Made by a program: the position numbers and the translations under genes. DNA of 64,000 bases, taken from the NCBI RefSeq assembly GCF_000814765.1, contig NZ_JWIC01000006.1:310001-374000 (forward strand), read 5' to 3'. This DNA is from Pseudoalteromonas luteoviolacea (GTDB taxonomy: Bacteria; Pseudomonadota; Gammaproteobacteria; Enterobacterales; Alteromonadaceae). Below the pieces are notes generated by a model, which saw only the letters and a program-made list of their open reading frames with translations, searched no databases and was not told where the DNA came from. The stretch's first letter is position 1. Each line of letters begins with the position of its first letter. Positions 7,432-15,638 of the stretch are shown here, piece after piece.

Positions 7432-9678
7432 ATGACTAAAGAGCGTATTGCTATCTTAGGTGGTGGTGTGTCCGCGATGACGGCCGCTGTTTACTTAACT
7501 GAAAAAGAGAATTGGCAAGACCTATATGATATAACGGTGTATCAGTTAGGTTGGAGGTTAGGAGGAAAGGGGGCGAGCGGAAGAAACCCTTATTTTGGTG
7601 AACGCATTGAAGAGCACGGATTGCATGTATGGTTTGGTGCATATGTTAACTCATTTCGTGCAATCGAGACGGTATATGACAAGTTAAATAGGCCTTCTAC
7701 TGTACCAATCCATACATGGCAACAAGCGTTAAAACCACATAGCTTTGTTGTCTTACAGGAGTATATCGATAATCAATGGGAAACATGGCCTGTCGACTTT
7801 CCTATTATTGATGGGAACCCTGCCGATGGCACGCTAGATTTACATTTTTGGCAGTTAATTGAGTTAGTAGTTGCATGGTTGCACAAATGGATAGACGAGT
7901 TGGAAGAAGCCATTGAAACCGCCAATAAAAAGACACAATTGCAAACAACCAAACAACGGGATCGGAGCTTATTACAACATTTAGCAGGAGAAATTTCTGA
8001 CGCGTTTGATACTGTTGAAGACTCTGTAAAGTCTTTTTTTGATAGTGCCGTCGACGAAGCTCAGGACATCTTATCAACTCCAAAACTGCTAATTTCGCAG
8101 CTACATGATCTCATGAGCTTGCGTGCTAACGATAAAAAGCTCTCAAATTCGAAAGATAGACTCGTTACTTGGTATATTGTTAGAAAGCTTAAGCGTTGGC
8201 TTCGCTCAGAGGCGTTAGAGCTGATTGATGATAACCCTGCAGTAAGACGCGCATATATCTGTGCAGATCTCGCTATTGCAATGACAGTTGGCATGATAAG
8301 GGATCGGGTGCATGCGAATGGTTTTGGGGTTCTGAATAAGTATGATTTTAAATTTTGGTTAGCTAGGAATGGGGCAGATAAGGAATATGCAGTAGAGTCG
8401 GCACCTGTGCGCGGATTTTATGATCTCGTTTTTGGTTTTGTTGATGGAGACTTTAAAGAAGGTGACGTTGAAGCAGGAGTCGCTTCGTTAGCAATGCTTC
8501 GGATTATGCTGTGTTATAAAGGTGGCGTTATGTGGAAGATGCAAGCGGGCATGGGCGACATAATCTTCTCACCAATATATGAGCTACTCAGTCAGCGGGG
8601 CGTACAATTCGAATTTTTCAATCAAGTCGAGTCTCTTAAGCCGGGACAAGATGAAAATGGAGATTATGTCGTCGATGAGATTGAAATCATTGAGCAGGTA
8701 GAGCTTAAAAATGGTGAATATCAGCCTTTTGTTGATGTTAAAGGTTTGCCTTGCTGGCCTTCCCAGCCAAACTTAGATCAAATTGTGGATGAACAAGCTG
8801 ATCTTATTAGACAACACAAGGTGAACTTAGAGTCATTTTGGACTGATTGGCCAAGTATCTATGAGCAGCACTATCAAAAGCCCCTGCCGAGAAAGACCCT
8901 GAAAAGAATGCGAGATTTTGACAAAGTTGTATTTGGCATTTCTGTGGGTTCACTTGAGCACTTATGTCCAGAGTTATTGGCATTGGATTATAGTTTTGAG
9001 CAGCAAAGTCGCAAAGTAAAAACGGTGGCAACACAGGCGTTTCAGGTTTGGTTGAACAAAACAGATGAACAGCTTGGTTTTAACTACACACCAGCAAGTG
9101 AAGAGCGGCCCATATTGAGTGCTTTTTCTCAGCCTTTTGATACATGGGCTGCCATGTCGAATTTATTGGGCGTAGAAGATTGGCCTTCATCTGGTCCATG
9201 TAATATTGCATATTTTTGTAGTGCCTTTACTTGTGATTATTACCCACCTGCGTCTGAGCATTCGTTTCCTATTGAACAGACCGCTAAAGTTAAAGTGAAC
9301 TCACTTAATAAACTTAACCGTGAAATGAAACCTTTATGGCCTAATGCCTATAACGACGCAGATGAATTCGACTGGCGTGTTGTGTATGATCCTGTCGCCG
9401 CGCCAACAGAAGAAAGGTTTGATTCACAATATTGGCGCGTTAACGTTGATCCTAGTGAGCGATATGTTCTCTCAGTCACTGGAAGTAGTGCTTTCAGATT
9501 ATCGACTGATGGAACCGTGTTTAAAAACTTATTTATAACAGGTGATTGGATCAAAACGGGTGTTAATGCAGGCTGTGTAGAAGCGGCTGTTATGGCCGGT
9601 ATGCAAACCTCACGTGCTATTTGCGGTTTACCAGAAGAAATTAGTGGCGAAAATGGCTTTGAGCCGGATGGTACTTAA
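7432..9678 (+). CDS. Large FAD-dependent oxidoreductase, amine-oxidase/phytoene-desaturase-like
   Basis: A 748-residue flavoprotein. The N-terminus has a Rossmann dinucleotide motif, IAILGGGVSAMTAAVYLT (residues 6-23), then the second FAD-contact region YQLGWRLGGKGASGRN and an EEHGLHVWFGAY segment. The C-terminus has the typical FAD-closing motif, LFITGDWIKTGVNAGCVEAA. This end-to-end layout belongs to the amine oxidase / carotenoid desaturase / hydroxysqualene dehydroxylase group. A lysine/glutamate-rich helical insert at about residues 155-250 makes it longer than usual (about 450-550). It has no signal peptide. It is third in the operon, 18 bases after the ADC-like gene. It probably oxidises or isomerises a hydrophobic substrate. 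Confidence 0.7.
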   Translation: MTKERIAILGGGVSAMTAAVYLTEKENWQDLYDITVYQLGWRLGGKGASGRNPYFGERIEEHGLHVWFGAYVNSFRAIETVYDKLNRPSTVPIHTWQQALKPHSFVVLQEYIDNQWETWPVDFPIIDGNPADGTLDLHFWQLIELVVAWLHKWIDELEEAIETANKKTQLQTTKQRDRSLLQHLAGEISDAFDTVEDSVKSFFDSAVDEAQDILSTPKLLISQLHDLMSLRANDKKLSNSKDRLVTWYIVRKLKRWLRSEALELIDDNPAVRRAYICADLAIAMTVGMIRDRVHANGFGVLNKYDFKFWLARNGADKEYAVESAPVRGFYDLVFGFVDGDFKEGDVEAGVASLAMLRIMLCYKGGVMWKMQAGMGDIIFSPIYELLSQRGVQFEFFNQVESLKPGQDENGDYVVDEIEIIEQVELKNGEYQPFVDVKGLPCWPSQPNLDQIVDEQADLIRQHKVNLESFWTDWPSIYEQHYQKPLPRKTLKRMRDFDKVVFGISVGSLEHLCPELLALDYSFEQQSRKVKTVATQAFQVWLNKTDEQLGFNYTPASEERPILSAFSQPFDTWAAMSNLLGVEDWPSSGPCNIAYFCSAFTCDYYPPASEHSFPIEQTAKVKVNSLNKLNREMKPLWPNAYNDADEFDWRVVYDPVAAPTEERFDSQYWRVNVDPSERYVLSVTGSSAFRLSTDGTVFKNLFITGDWIKTGVNAGCVEAAVMAGMQTSRAICGLPEEISGENGFEPDGT

Positions 9679-9701
9679 TAGATAATATTAGGTAAGTAAC
9701 A

Positions 9702-9738
9702 GAAAAGACCTGCAATTTTATTGGAGGTCTTTTCTTTT
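9702..9738 (+). terminator. Terminator of the hydrolase/ADC-like/FAD operon
   Basis: A 10-bp stem (GAAAAGACCT / AGGTCTTTTC) with a 13-nt loop and a short T-run (CTTTTGG). It lies 24 bases after the FAD gene stop and separates the trio from the TonB-dependent receptor. Confidence 0.7.
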
Positions 9739-9791
9739 GGACTATACTCAGTAGTGCAAAATGAATACTGCAAACACAATCGAGAACGGAC

Positions 9792-12029
9792 ATGTTTAAA
9801 CTCTCTGCCATTTCAATATCTATATTTCCAATAATGTTTAGTCCAATTCTATCATATGCTGCTGATGACTCCATGGAGGTCATCGAGGTGTATGCACAGA
9901 AACGAAAGCAAAACATTGAGGATGTAAGTGTTTCTATTTCTACTATCGGGGCTAACCGTATTGCTCGGCAAGGTATTAAAGATGCGACTGAGCTTGGGCA
10001 TTTTGTTGCAAACTTAAAGGTCAGCCAAAATGCTGCTGAAGGGACGCCACCAGCTATTAACATACGAGGTGTTGGCTTGTTGGATTACAACACTGCAAAC
10101 ACGTCTCCAGTTGCTATGTATGTCGACGGACTCTCAGTAGGATCTGCAAACAATCAAATAGCGAACTTATTTGATATCGAACAAGTGGAGGTCTTAAAAG
10201 GCCCACAAGGCACTCTATTTGGCCGAAATAGCACCGGTGGTGCACTTTTAGTGAGAACTAAACGACCTGATGACGGTAATTACGGCTATGTTAAGCTCGG
10301 TGCTGGCACAGATGATTGGTATAGGGCACAAGGTGCTTACAATGCGACAATAAATGATGAGAGTGCGGTCAGGTTTGCGTTCAATCATACAGACTATGAA
10401 TATACGAGTTACAACTTACTTGAGACCTCTCCAGAAGCTGGGCTGACACAAAGCGATTTAAGACTCAGTTATTTGGGGGAGTGGGATAAGTGGAGTGCTT
10501 TTGTTAAAGGGTATTATGGTCATTGGGATGGTATCGTGCAACCGGTTGGCAGTATTGGTGTTTTTAAAGATCCAAACCCTGATAGCCCTGTACTTTGTTC
10601 TCCTAGAGAGGCGGGTAGCTTAGGGTGCGTTGATAATTTCGGTTTCAATGATGGAAGTGATGATTTTTGGGCGGTGCGCGTTAATAATGATTCGCCGCAT
10701 TTGAGTATTTATAAGGGGTGGGGGCTTGAACTTCAATGGGAAGTGCAAGAAGGGTCCTACTTGACCTATATAAATGGGTTTAATCGGTTAGATAGAGATC
10801 ATGCATTTAACTGTGACGGTAGTCCTGCGAGATTGTGTGAAGGGGAGTTGGGTTTAAAAAGTGAGCTTGTTACCAATGAACTTAGGTATCAAGGCCAATT
10901 TGATGATGATTATTGGACTGTGGGCTTATTTCACCTTGAAGAGCGTATATACCAGAACAACCACAATGATATCTTAAGAGATTTACGTGGGGTATTAGCC
11001 CCAGAGCTGACAACCACGTTTTTTTATGACAATGAGATTGTAACTAAGACAATTGCATTGTTTTCTCAATATGAATGGCGTTTAAGTGAACAGCATATGA
11101 TCACATTCGGTGCGCGCTATTCGGACGAATCCGTCAAATATGATTCAATATCAAGATTGAATTTTATTACTACTCCAGGTGAGCTCGACGGCACTATTAT
11201 TCCGTTTTATACGGCAAATGGCGAGGTAAAAGACGACAGAGTATCAGGCAAACTTGCATGGAATTATTCCCCAAATGATGATCTACTCATTTATTATTCA
11301 CTGGCAAATGGCACAAAAAGTGGGGGATATAACGGTGGTTTGCTGTCATCACCAGAACAGGCTGAATTTGCAGATTATGAACCCGAAGAATTGATAGCAC
11401 ATGAAGCTGGGTTTAAATTGTCCAACGACGATGTTTACTTATTATCTGGCGCTATTTTTTACTACGACTATAAAGAACAGCAAGTGTTCATGAATCAGGC
11501 TTCATCAACGCCGAATGCACCGCCGCTTCAGCTGCTAGAAAATGTCGGCAAGTCAACAATCTATGGCGCTGAGTTAGAGTTAGAGTATCTAATAAGTAAT
11601 CATTTATCGTCACGATTGGCGATAGGGTATATTCCCGAGGCTAATTTTGAAGAGTTTATAGACCCAGTCGGTGTTGCGCTCACGGATAATCGCTTACCTT
11701 TTACATCAGAGTGGAATATAGCAGCAGAACTCGCATATACATATCCATTATATGAAGGCGAATTAAGTTCAGTAGTGGGTGTTGATTATCAGTCAGAGTA
11801 CTACTTTGATCAAAATCAAAACCCGTACGCAATGCAGTCAGGTTACGCTTTATGGCGAGCAAATATTACGTATCAGTATAAGCAATGGCAATTAGGCGTA
11901 TGGGGTAAAAACCTTTTCGACAAAGAGTATAGCCATTTAAAATTTGATTTAAGGTCGTTTCTTGGCATGTTGGAAGACTTTAAAGGAGAAGGACAGAGAA
12001 TTGGCGTTGATATTACGTATAACTTTTAG
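9792..12029 (+). CDS. TonB-dependent outer-membrane receptor
   Basis: A 745-residue receptor that would import a scarce or large ligand across the outer membrane using TonB energy. It has a signal peptide of about 24 residues ending ILSYA. A TonB-box-like MEVIEVYAQ follows, then a plug domain (about 35-160: KRKQNIEDVSVSIS, INIRGVG, MYVDG, EQVEVLKGPQGTLFGRNSTG) and a 22-strand barrel ending in an aromatic residue (ITYNF). The plug matches the broad Alteromonadales/sphingomonad class with diverse substrates. The siderophore, vitamin, sugar or aromatic ligand cannot be told from sequence. A terminator separates it from the trio upstream, and a sensor kinase follows 38 bases downstream. Confidence 0.9.
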   Translation: MFKLSAISISIFPIMFSPILSYAADDSMEVIEVYAQKRKQNIEDVSVSISTIGANRIARQGIKDATELGHFVANLKVSQNAAEGTPPAINIRGVGLLDYNTANTSPVAMYVDGLSVGSANNQIANLFDIEQVEVLKGPQGTLFGRNSTGGALLVRTKRPDDGNYGYVKLGAGTDDWYRAQGAYNATINDESAVRFAFNHTDYEYTSYNLLETSPEAGLTQSDLRLSYLGEWDKWSAFVKGYYGHWDGIVQPVGSIGVFKDPNPDSPVLCSPREAGSLGCVDNFGFNDGSDDFWAVRVNNDSPHLSIYKGWGLELQWEVQEGSYLTYINGFNRLDRDHAFNCDGSPARLCEGELGLKSELVTNELRYQGQFDDDYWTVGLFHLEERIYQNNHNDILRDLRGVLAPELTTTFFYDNEIVTKTIALFSQYEWRLSEQHMITFGARYSDESVKYDSISRLNFITTPGELDGTIIPFYTANGEVKDDRVSGKLAWNYSPNDDLLIYYSLANGTKSGGYNGGLLSSPEQAEFADYEPEELIAHEAGFKLSNDDVYLLSGAIFYYDYKEQQVFMNQASSTPNAPPLQLLENVGKSTIYGAELELEYLISNHLSSRLAIGYIPEANFEEFIDPVGVALTDNRLPFTSEWNIAAELAYTYPLYEGELSSVVGVDYQSEYYFDQNQNPYAMQSGYALWRANITYQYKQWQLGVWGKNLFDKEYSHLKFDLRSFLGMLEDFKGEGQRIGVDITYNF

Positions 12030-12067
12030 TGTTGTATTAGCATACAAATAGGGTTTTTAGGTCAATA

Positions 12068-14752
12068 ATGCATCTAATTAGATTAACTTTCAGCTTTATT
12101 GTGTTGTGTTTGTCGCTTTCTGTGAGCGCGCAACAATACGTATATGATGGTATAGAGACGGGTGTTAATTTACATGACAAGGGATTGGTCCTTGCTGCAA
12201 AAGACGACACTCGGTTCCCCGTTTCATTTGATGAAGTTGAAAGTTGGGCTAGTCAATTAACTTCTCAAAAAGAGCGTGCACTGTTTTCTGGTCGATACTG
12301 GCTTGTTACCAAAATCAAAAACATTTCTGACTATGAGCAGTTAGTCTTGTACCCATACAACACGGTATTATCTAATATAGAAACAAGAATATACTCCCCA
12401 ACGGATGTTAAGCGGTATTATTCAGGTGGTATGGTGCAGAATGAATTTGCTTTTCATTATGGCAATACCATCGAGCTGATGCCAAATAAAGACTACTACG
12501 TAGTCACTCTATTTGAGAGTGATTATTTCTATACACCAATTAAACTTGAACTTGTACCAATAAAAGATTTTAAAGAGCAGGTCATCATTGATAATTTAAT
12601 TATGATCATCTGCTTTAGCGTTGGGATAGTTTTGGGCTTATACAACCTGCTTATCTATATTGGCTCTAAAGATTTAACACACCTTTACTACGCAATTTTC
12701 GCAGCAACCATGGTTTTTGCATGGAGCCATTTTTTTCATATCTCTGACCAGCTTTTTGGGTTTTATTCGGCGCACTTACACTGGCTTGGCTTTACGTTGT
12801 CACCAATCAGTAATGCACTGTTTTACAATTGCTTACTTAAACTTAAAGAGAAGCACCCTAATTTATCTTCAGCATCTATTTGGGTTGGTGTGATTGCTGC
12901 AATTGGTACTCCATTTAGTATTTTATTTCCGGGCTTTGGTTTTTTATGGGCAACATTATCGACTGGTGTGGCTTTATGCCTAGGTTTGTATATCGGGATT
13001 CTACGGATCTCTGAAGGGTTTAAGCCTGCTAGGTACTTTATACTTGCCTATGTCTGTATGGCTGTACCAAATATGATTGGTAACTTTACTAACCTTGGGT
13101 TGCTGCCTCCTATCGCCGTTAATTTGTATTTAATTGGGTTGGTTGGGGTAGCGCTAGATGCTATGTTTTTAGCTTTTGCTGTTGCTGATAAGGTGAGGTT
13201 AACCAGCGAAGAAAATATAGAACTCAATAAAAACTTAGAAGCGAAAGTTTTGAAACGTACTTATGAACTTGAACAGCTCGCTTCTGAACTTCGTGATGCA
13301 AGTGAAGCCAAAAGTCGCTTCTTAGCTAATATGAGTCACGAGATAAGGACGCCAATGACTTCGATTATTGGGTATGCGGATGGGATAATATTAGGTGATA
13401 TAAAGCCACATGAACGCAACCATGCGATCACGGTGATACTGCAAAACTCTCGTCATGTACTCGGCCTTATAAATGATATTCTTGACATGTCCAAAATTGA
13501 GGCAAATCGGCTTGAGGTAGAATTAATAGAAGCTAATCTGTTTCAGTCAATTGCCCATGTTGAGTCATTGCTTGGCAAGCAAATACGTGACAAAGGACTT
13601 GAGTTTGACTTGAACTATCAGTTCCCTCTGCCTGATTATGTCGTAATTGATCCAACTAGGCTACGCCAAATATTACTAAACCTAACATCAAATGCATTGA
13701 AATTTACTTCTGTGGGTAAAATCTCCATAGAAGTCAGCTGTAAGGATGACAGACTATATATTAGCGTTAAAGATACGGGTATTGGTATGACGACTGAAGA
13801 GCAAAAAGAGCTATTCAGTGCATTTTACCAAGCTGACTCTTCCACCACGCGTAAATATGGTGGAACAGGTCTTGGCTTGAATATTTCAAAAAGTTTAGCG
13901 CAAAAGTTAGATGGTGATATCGAAGTTGAAAGTGAAGTTGGCTCGGGTACATCTTTTACCTTGTCACTTAGCTTATTTACCACTGAGCGTACTAAGTGGG
14001 TAAACTCTTTTGAAGAAATACATCATCAACATGAAACTTACGTTGAATCAGATTCTGAGCTAGATGCAGAAGTGTTGAAGGGCGAAGTACTACTTGCTGA
14101 AGATCATAGTGATAATTGTAGACTAATCACCAGAATTCTAGAGCGGATGGGACTGAGTGTGACTGCGGTCCAAAACGGCCAATTAGCAGTGCAAGCAGTG
14201 TTAGACAATGAGTTTGATTTGATCTTGATGGATATTCAAATGCCAGTAATGGATGGAGAGCAGGCGTTTAATTTTATCCAAGCAACAGGTTGTACGGCGC
14301 CAGTGATCGCATTGACAGCAAATACAATGAGCCATGAGGTTGAAAGATATATAAAACTTGGGTTTACAGACCATTTGGCAAAGCCAATCGATAGGGCACA
14401 ATTTGCGAAGAAAATCTCTCACTATTTAAATATCACCGTAGAAGATGATTTAAACTTACCAGATGAAGAGTTCAAGCAATTGAAAATGCAGTATATTGAT
14501 GGTTTGCATGAACAGTTAGTGCAACTTCAGAATCAGCTCAAATATAAGGACTTTGAGGGGCTAGCACGTTCGATCCATGCTCTAAAAGGTACCTCAGCAA
14601 TGTTCGACTGTCATGATATTTACCAAACTGTTTCACAGATTGATGCCTTGCTAAAGCAAGACAATTTACAAGATGTTGAAAAAGTGCTGTCAAGACTATT
14701 TGACTTGATTAACAAAGTGATAGACGAATCTGATTGCGGCGAAGCAGTATAG
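12068..14752 (+). CDS. Hybrid sensor histidine kinase: 7TM-DISM sensor, HisKA, HATPase, receiver and Hpt
   Basis: An 894-residue membrane phosphorelay protein. After a signal peptide (1-21, ending SVSA) comes a periplasmic 7TMR-DISM extracellular beta domain (about 25-165), then seven transmembrane segments (about 175-375). A short coiled coil (about 385-412) leads to HisKA with MSHEIRTP (H424) and an ATPase domain with DTGIGM and GGTGLGLNIS. A receiver follows with LMDIQMPVMDG (phosphoacceptor D722), then a C-terminal Hpt with SIHALKGTSAMF (H837). All phosphotransfer residues are present. No DNA-binding response regulator gene is adjacent, so the final output is encoded elsewhere. The DISM sensor commonly binds carbohydrate-like ligands; that is family knowledge. 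Confidence 0.9.
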   Translation: MHLIRLTFSFIVLCLSLSVSAQQYVYDGIETGVNLHDKGLVLAAKDDTRFPVSFDEVESWASQLTSQKERALFSGRYWLVTKIKNISDYEQLVLYPYNTVLSNIETRIYSPTDVKRYYSGGMVQNEFAFHYGNTIELMPNKDYYVVTLFESDYFYTPIKLELVPIKDFKEQVIIDNLIMIICFSVGIVLGLYNLLIYIGSKDLTHLYYAIFAATMVFAWSHFFHISDQLFGFYSAHLHWLGFTLSPISNALFYNCLLKLKEKHPNLSSASIWVGVIAAIGTPFSILFPGFGFLWATLSTGVALCLGLYIGILRISEGFKPARYFILAYVCMAVPNMIGNFTNLGLLPPIAVNLYLIGLVGVALDAMFLAFAVADKVRLTSEENIELNKNLEAKVLKRTYELEQLASELRDASEAKSRFLANMSHEIRTPMTSIIGYADGIILGDIKPHERNHAITVILQNSRHVLGLINDILDMSKIEANRLEVELIEANLFQSIAHVESLLGKQIRDKGLEFDLNYQFPLPDYVVIDPTRLRQILLNLTSNALKFTSVGKISIEVSCKDDRLYISVKDTGIGMTTEEQKELFSAFYQADSSTTRKYGGTGLGLNISKSLAQKLDGDIEVESEVGSGTSFTLSLSLFTTERTKWVNSFEEIHHQHETYVESDSELDAEVLKGEVLLAEDHSDNCRLITRILERMGLSVTAVQNGQLAVQAVLDNEFDLILMDIQMPVMDGEQAFNFIQATGCTAPVIALTANTMSHEVERYIKLGFTDHLAKPIDRAQFAKKISHYLNITVEDDLNLPDEEFKQLKMQYIDGLHEQLVQLQNQLKYKDFEGLARSIHALKGTSAMFDCHDIYQTVSQIDALLKQDNLQDVEKVLSRLFDLINKVIDESDCGEAV

Positions 14753-14783
14753 TTATTTAGCATGCAACTTGAATAATCCGCGT

Positions 14784-14813
14784 TTGAGCTTCAAACAATC
14801 AAAACTTTATAAT
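14784..14813 (+). promoter_or_regulatory. Putative sigma70 promoter for the small secreted protein
   Basis: TTGAGC (14784-14789) and a perfect TATAAT (14808-14813) with an 18-bp spacer, 35 bases before the ATG at 14849. This suggests separate expression from the sensor kinase gene. Confidence 0.55.
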
Positions 14814-14848
14814 CACGAAAAAGAACTAAAATGAAATAAGGAAAGGTT

Positions 14849-15238
14849 ATGAAGTATTTATCGATATTATGTGCGTTAGTCAGCCCTCTTACCTTAGCAA
14901 ATCCACTCGTGGGTACTTGGGAGTTTGTCAGTGGAGAATATGCCACTAAAGAGGGACGTGTTAAGGCTTCGGCACCTCAAGTCACTTCGACTAAAATCAT
15001 TAATAAAACCCACTTTAGTTATATCACTAGCAGCGATAATAAGTTTCATTATGCTGGGGGGGGCACATATGTACTCAAAGATAATCATTTTATTGAAACG
15101 GTCACACTGGGTAATGTAGAAAGTTTGATAGGTAGGGAAATGGCGTTCACTTATGAGGTGAAGGGTGATCTTTGGCATCATAAGCTTGTTGAGGATGGCA
15201 AATTCGTTGAATACGAGGTTTGGAAGCGCGTTAAATAA
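14849..15238 (+). CDS. Small secreted lipocalin-like hypothetical protein
   Basis: A 129-residue protein with a cleavable signal peptide (about 17 residues, LCALVSPLTLA). The mature part begins NPLVGTWEFVSGEY, the opening of lipocalin-like or META-type small beta-barrels that start with a GTW strand, and beta-rich sequence runs to the end (FTYEVKGDLWHHKLVEDGKFVEYEVWKRV). An RBS (GGAAAGG) precedes the ATG. The codons for AGGGT include a run of eight G (15056-15063), unusual in this moderately AT-rich DNA and a possible slippage site. Its function is unknown; it probably sits in the periplasm. Confidence 0.6.
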   Translation: MKYLSILCALVSPLTLANPLVGTWEFVSGEYATKEGRVKASAPQVTSTKIINKTHFSYITSSDNKFHYAGGGTYVLKDNHFIETVTLGNVESLIGREMAFTYEVKGDLWHHKLVEDGKFVEYEVWKRVK

Positions 15239-15638
15239 GTGCGTTCGCTTCATTAAGTAACACATTTAGATAAAACGATTGTTTCAATTATGGGTTAGGA
15301 TCAGGCTGGAAGGCCTGACTTCGCTCTTCATAGCTCGCCTTTGAACGAGGTGCTCTCCAAAAAAGTTCACTTATTGATGTAAGAAATTGTATAAAGCATG
15401 TTCTTATGAACTAACATTTAAGAATATTGGAAAGTGTCGTTAATTCTTTGCGTTAGGGATTTTCTTTAACTAATTATCATTTTTTATGAATAATTATTCT
15501 CATTTACTGGTTTAAATCTCATTCTAAAGTGGGTGGTTTTTGAACAGTAACTGACAAGTGTTAACACTCGTCGTTTTGTCCAATTGTATTTTTTCGCATA
15601 AGTTATTTGTACAGGTTAGGCAAAGAAGGTATGCAATT
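15239..15638. other. 400-base intergenic region
   Basis: No credible coding sequence. It holds a short hairpin (TCAGGC / GCCTGA, about 15300-15320) without a T-run and, near its right side, an AT-rich palindrome resembling a Fur box, listed separately. It probably carries the promoter of the downstream lipoprotein gene. Frames opening at 15558 precede a better start at 15639. Confidence 0.6.
15486..15504 (+). promoter_or_regulatory. Fur-box-like palindrome upstream of the lipoprotein gene
   Basis: ATGAATAATTATTCTCATT agrees with the gammaproteobacterial Fur 19-mer (AATGANAATNATTNTCATT) at about 13 of 16 defined positions. It contains the perfect palindrome GAATAATTATTC. It lies 134 bases before the lipoprotein start. 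An overlapping half-site (ATTATCATTTT) lies just upstream. The prediction is by eye only. Confidence 0.35.

Noticed and set aside
15558..15638. Upstream extension of the lipoprotein gene
   Set aside because: The earlier start gives a non-lipoprotein N-terminus without RBS; ATG 15639 gives a canonical lipobox and RBS.
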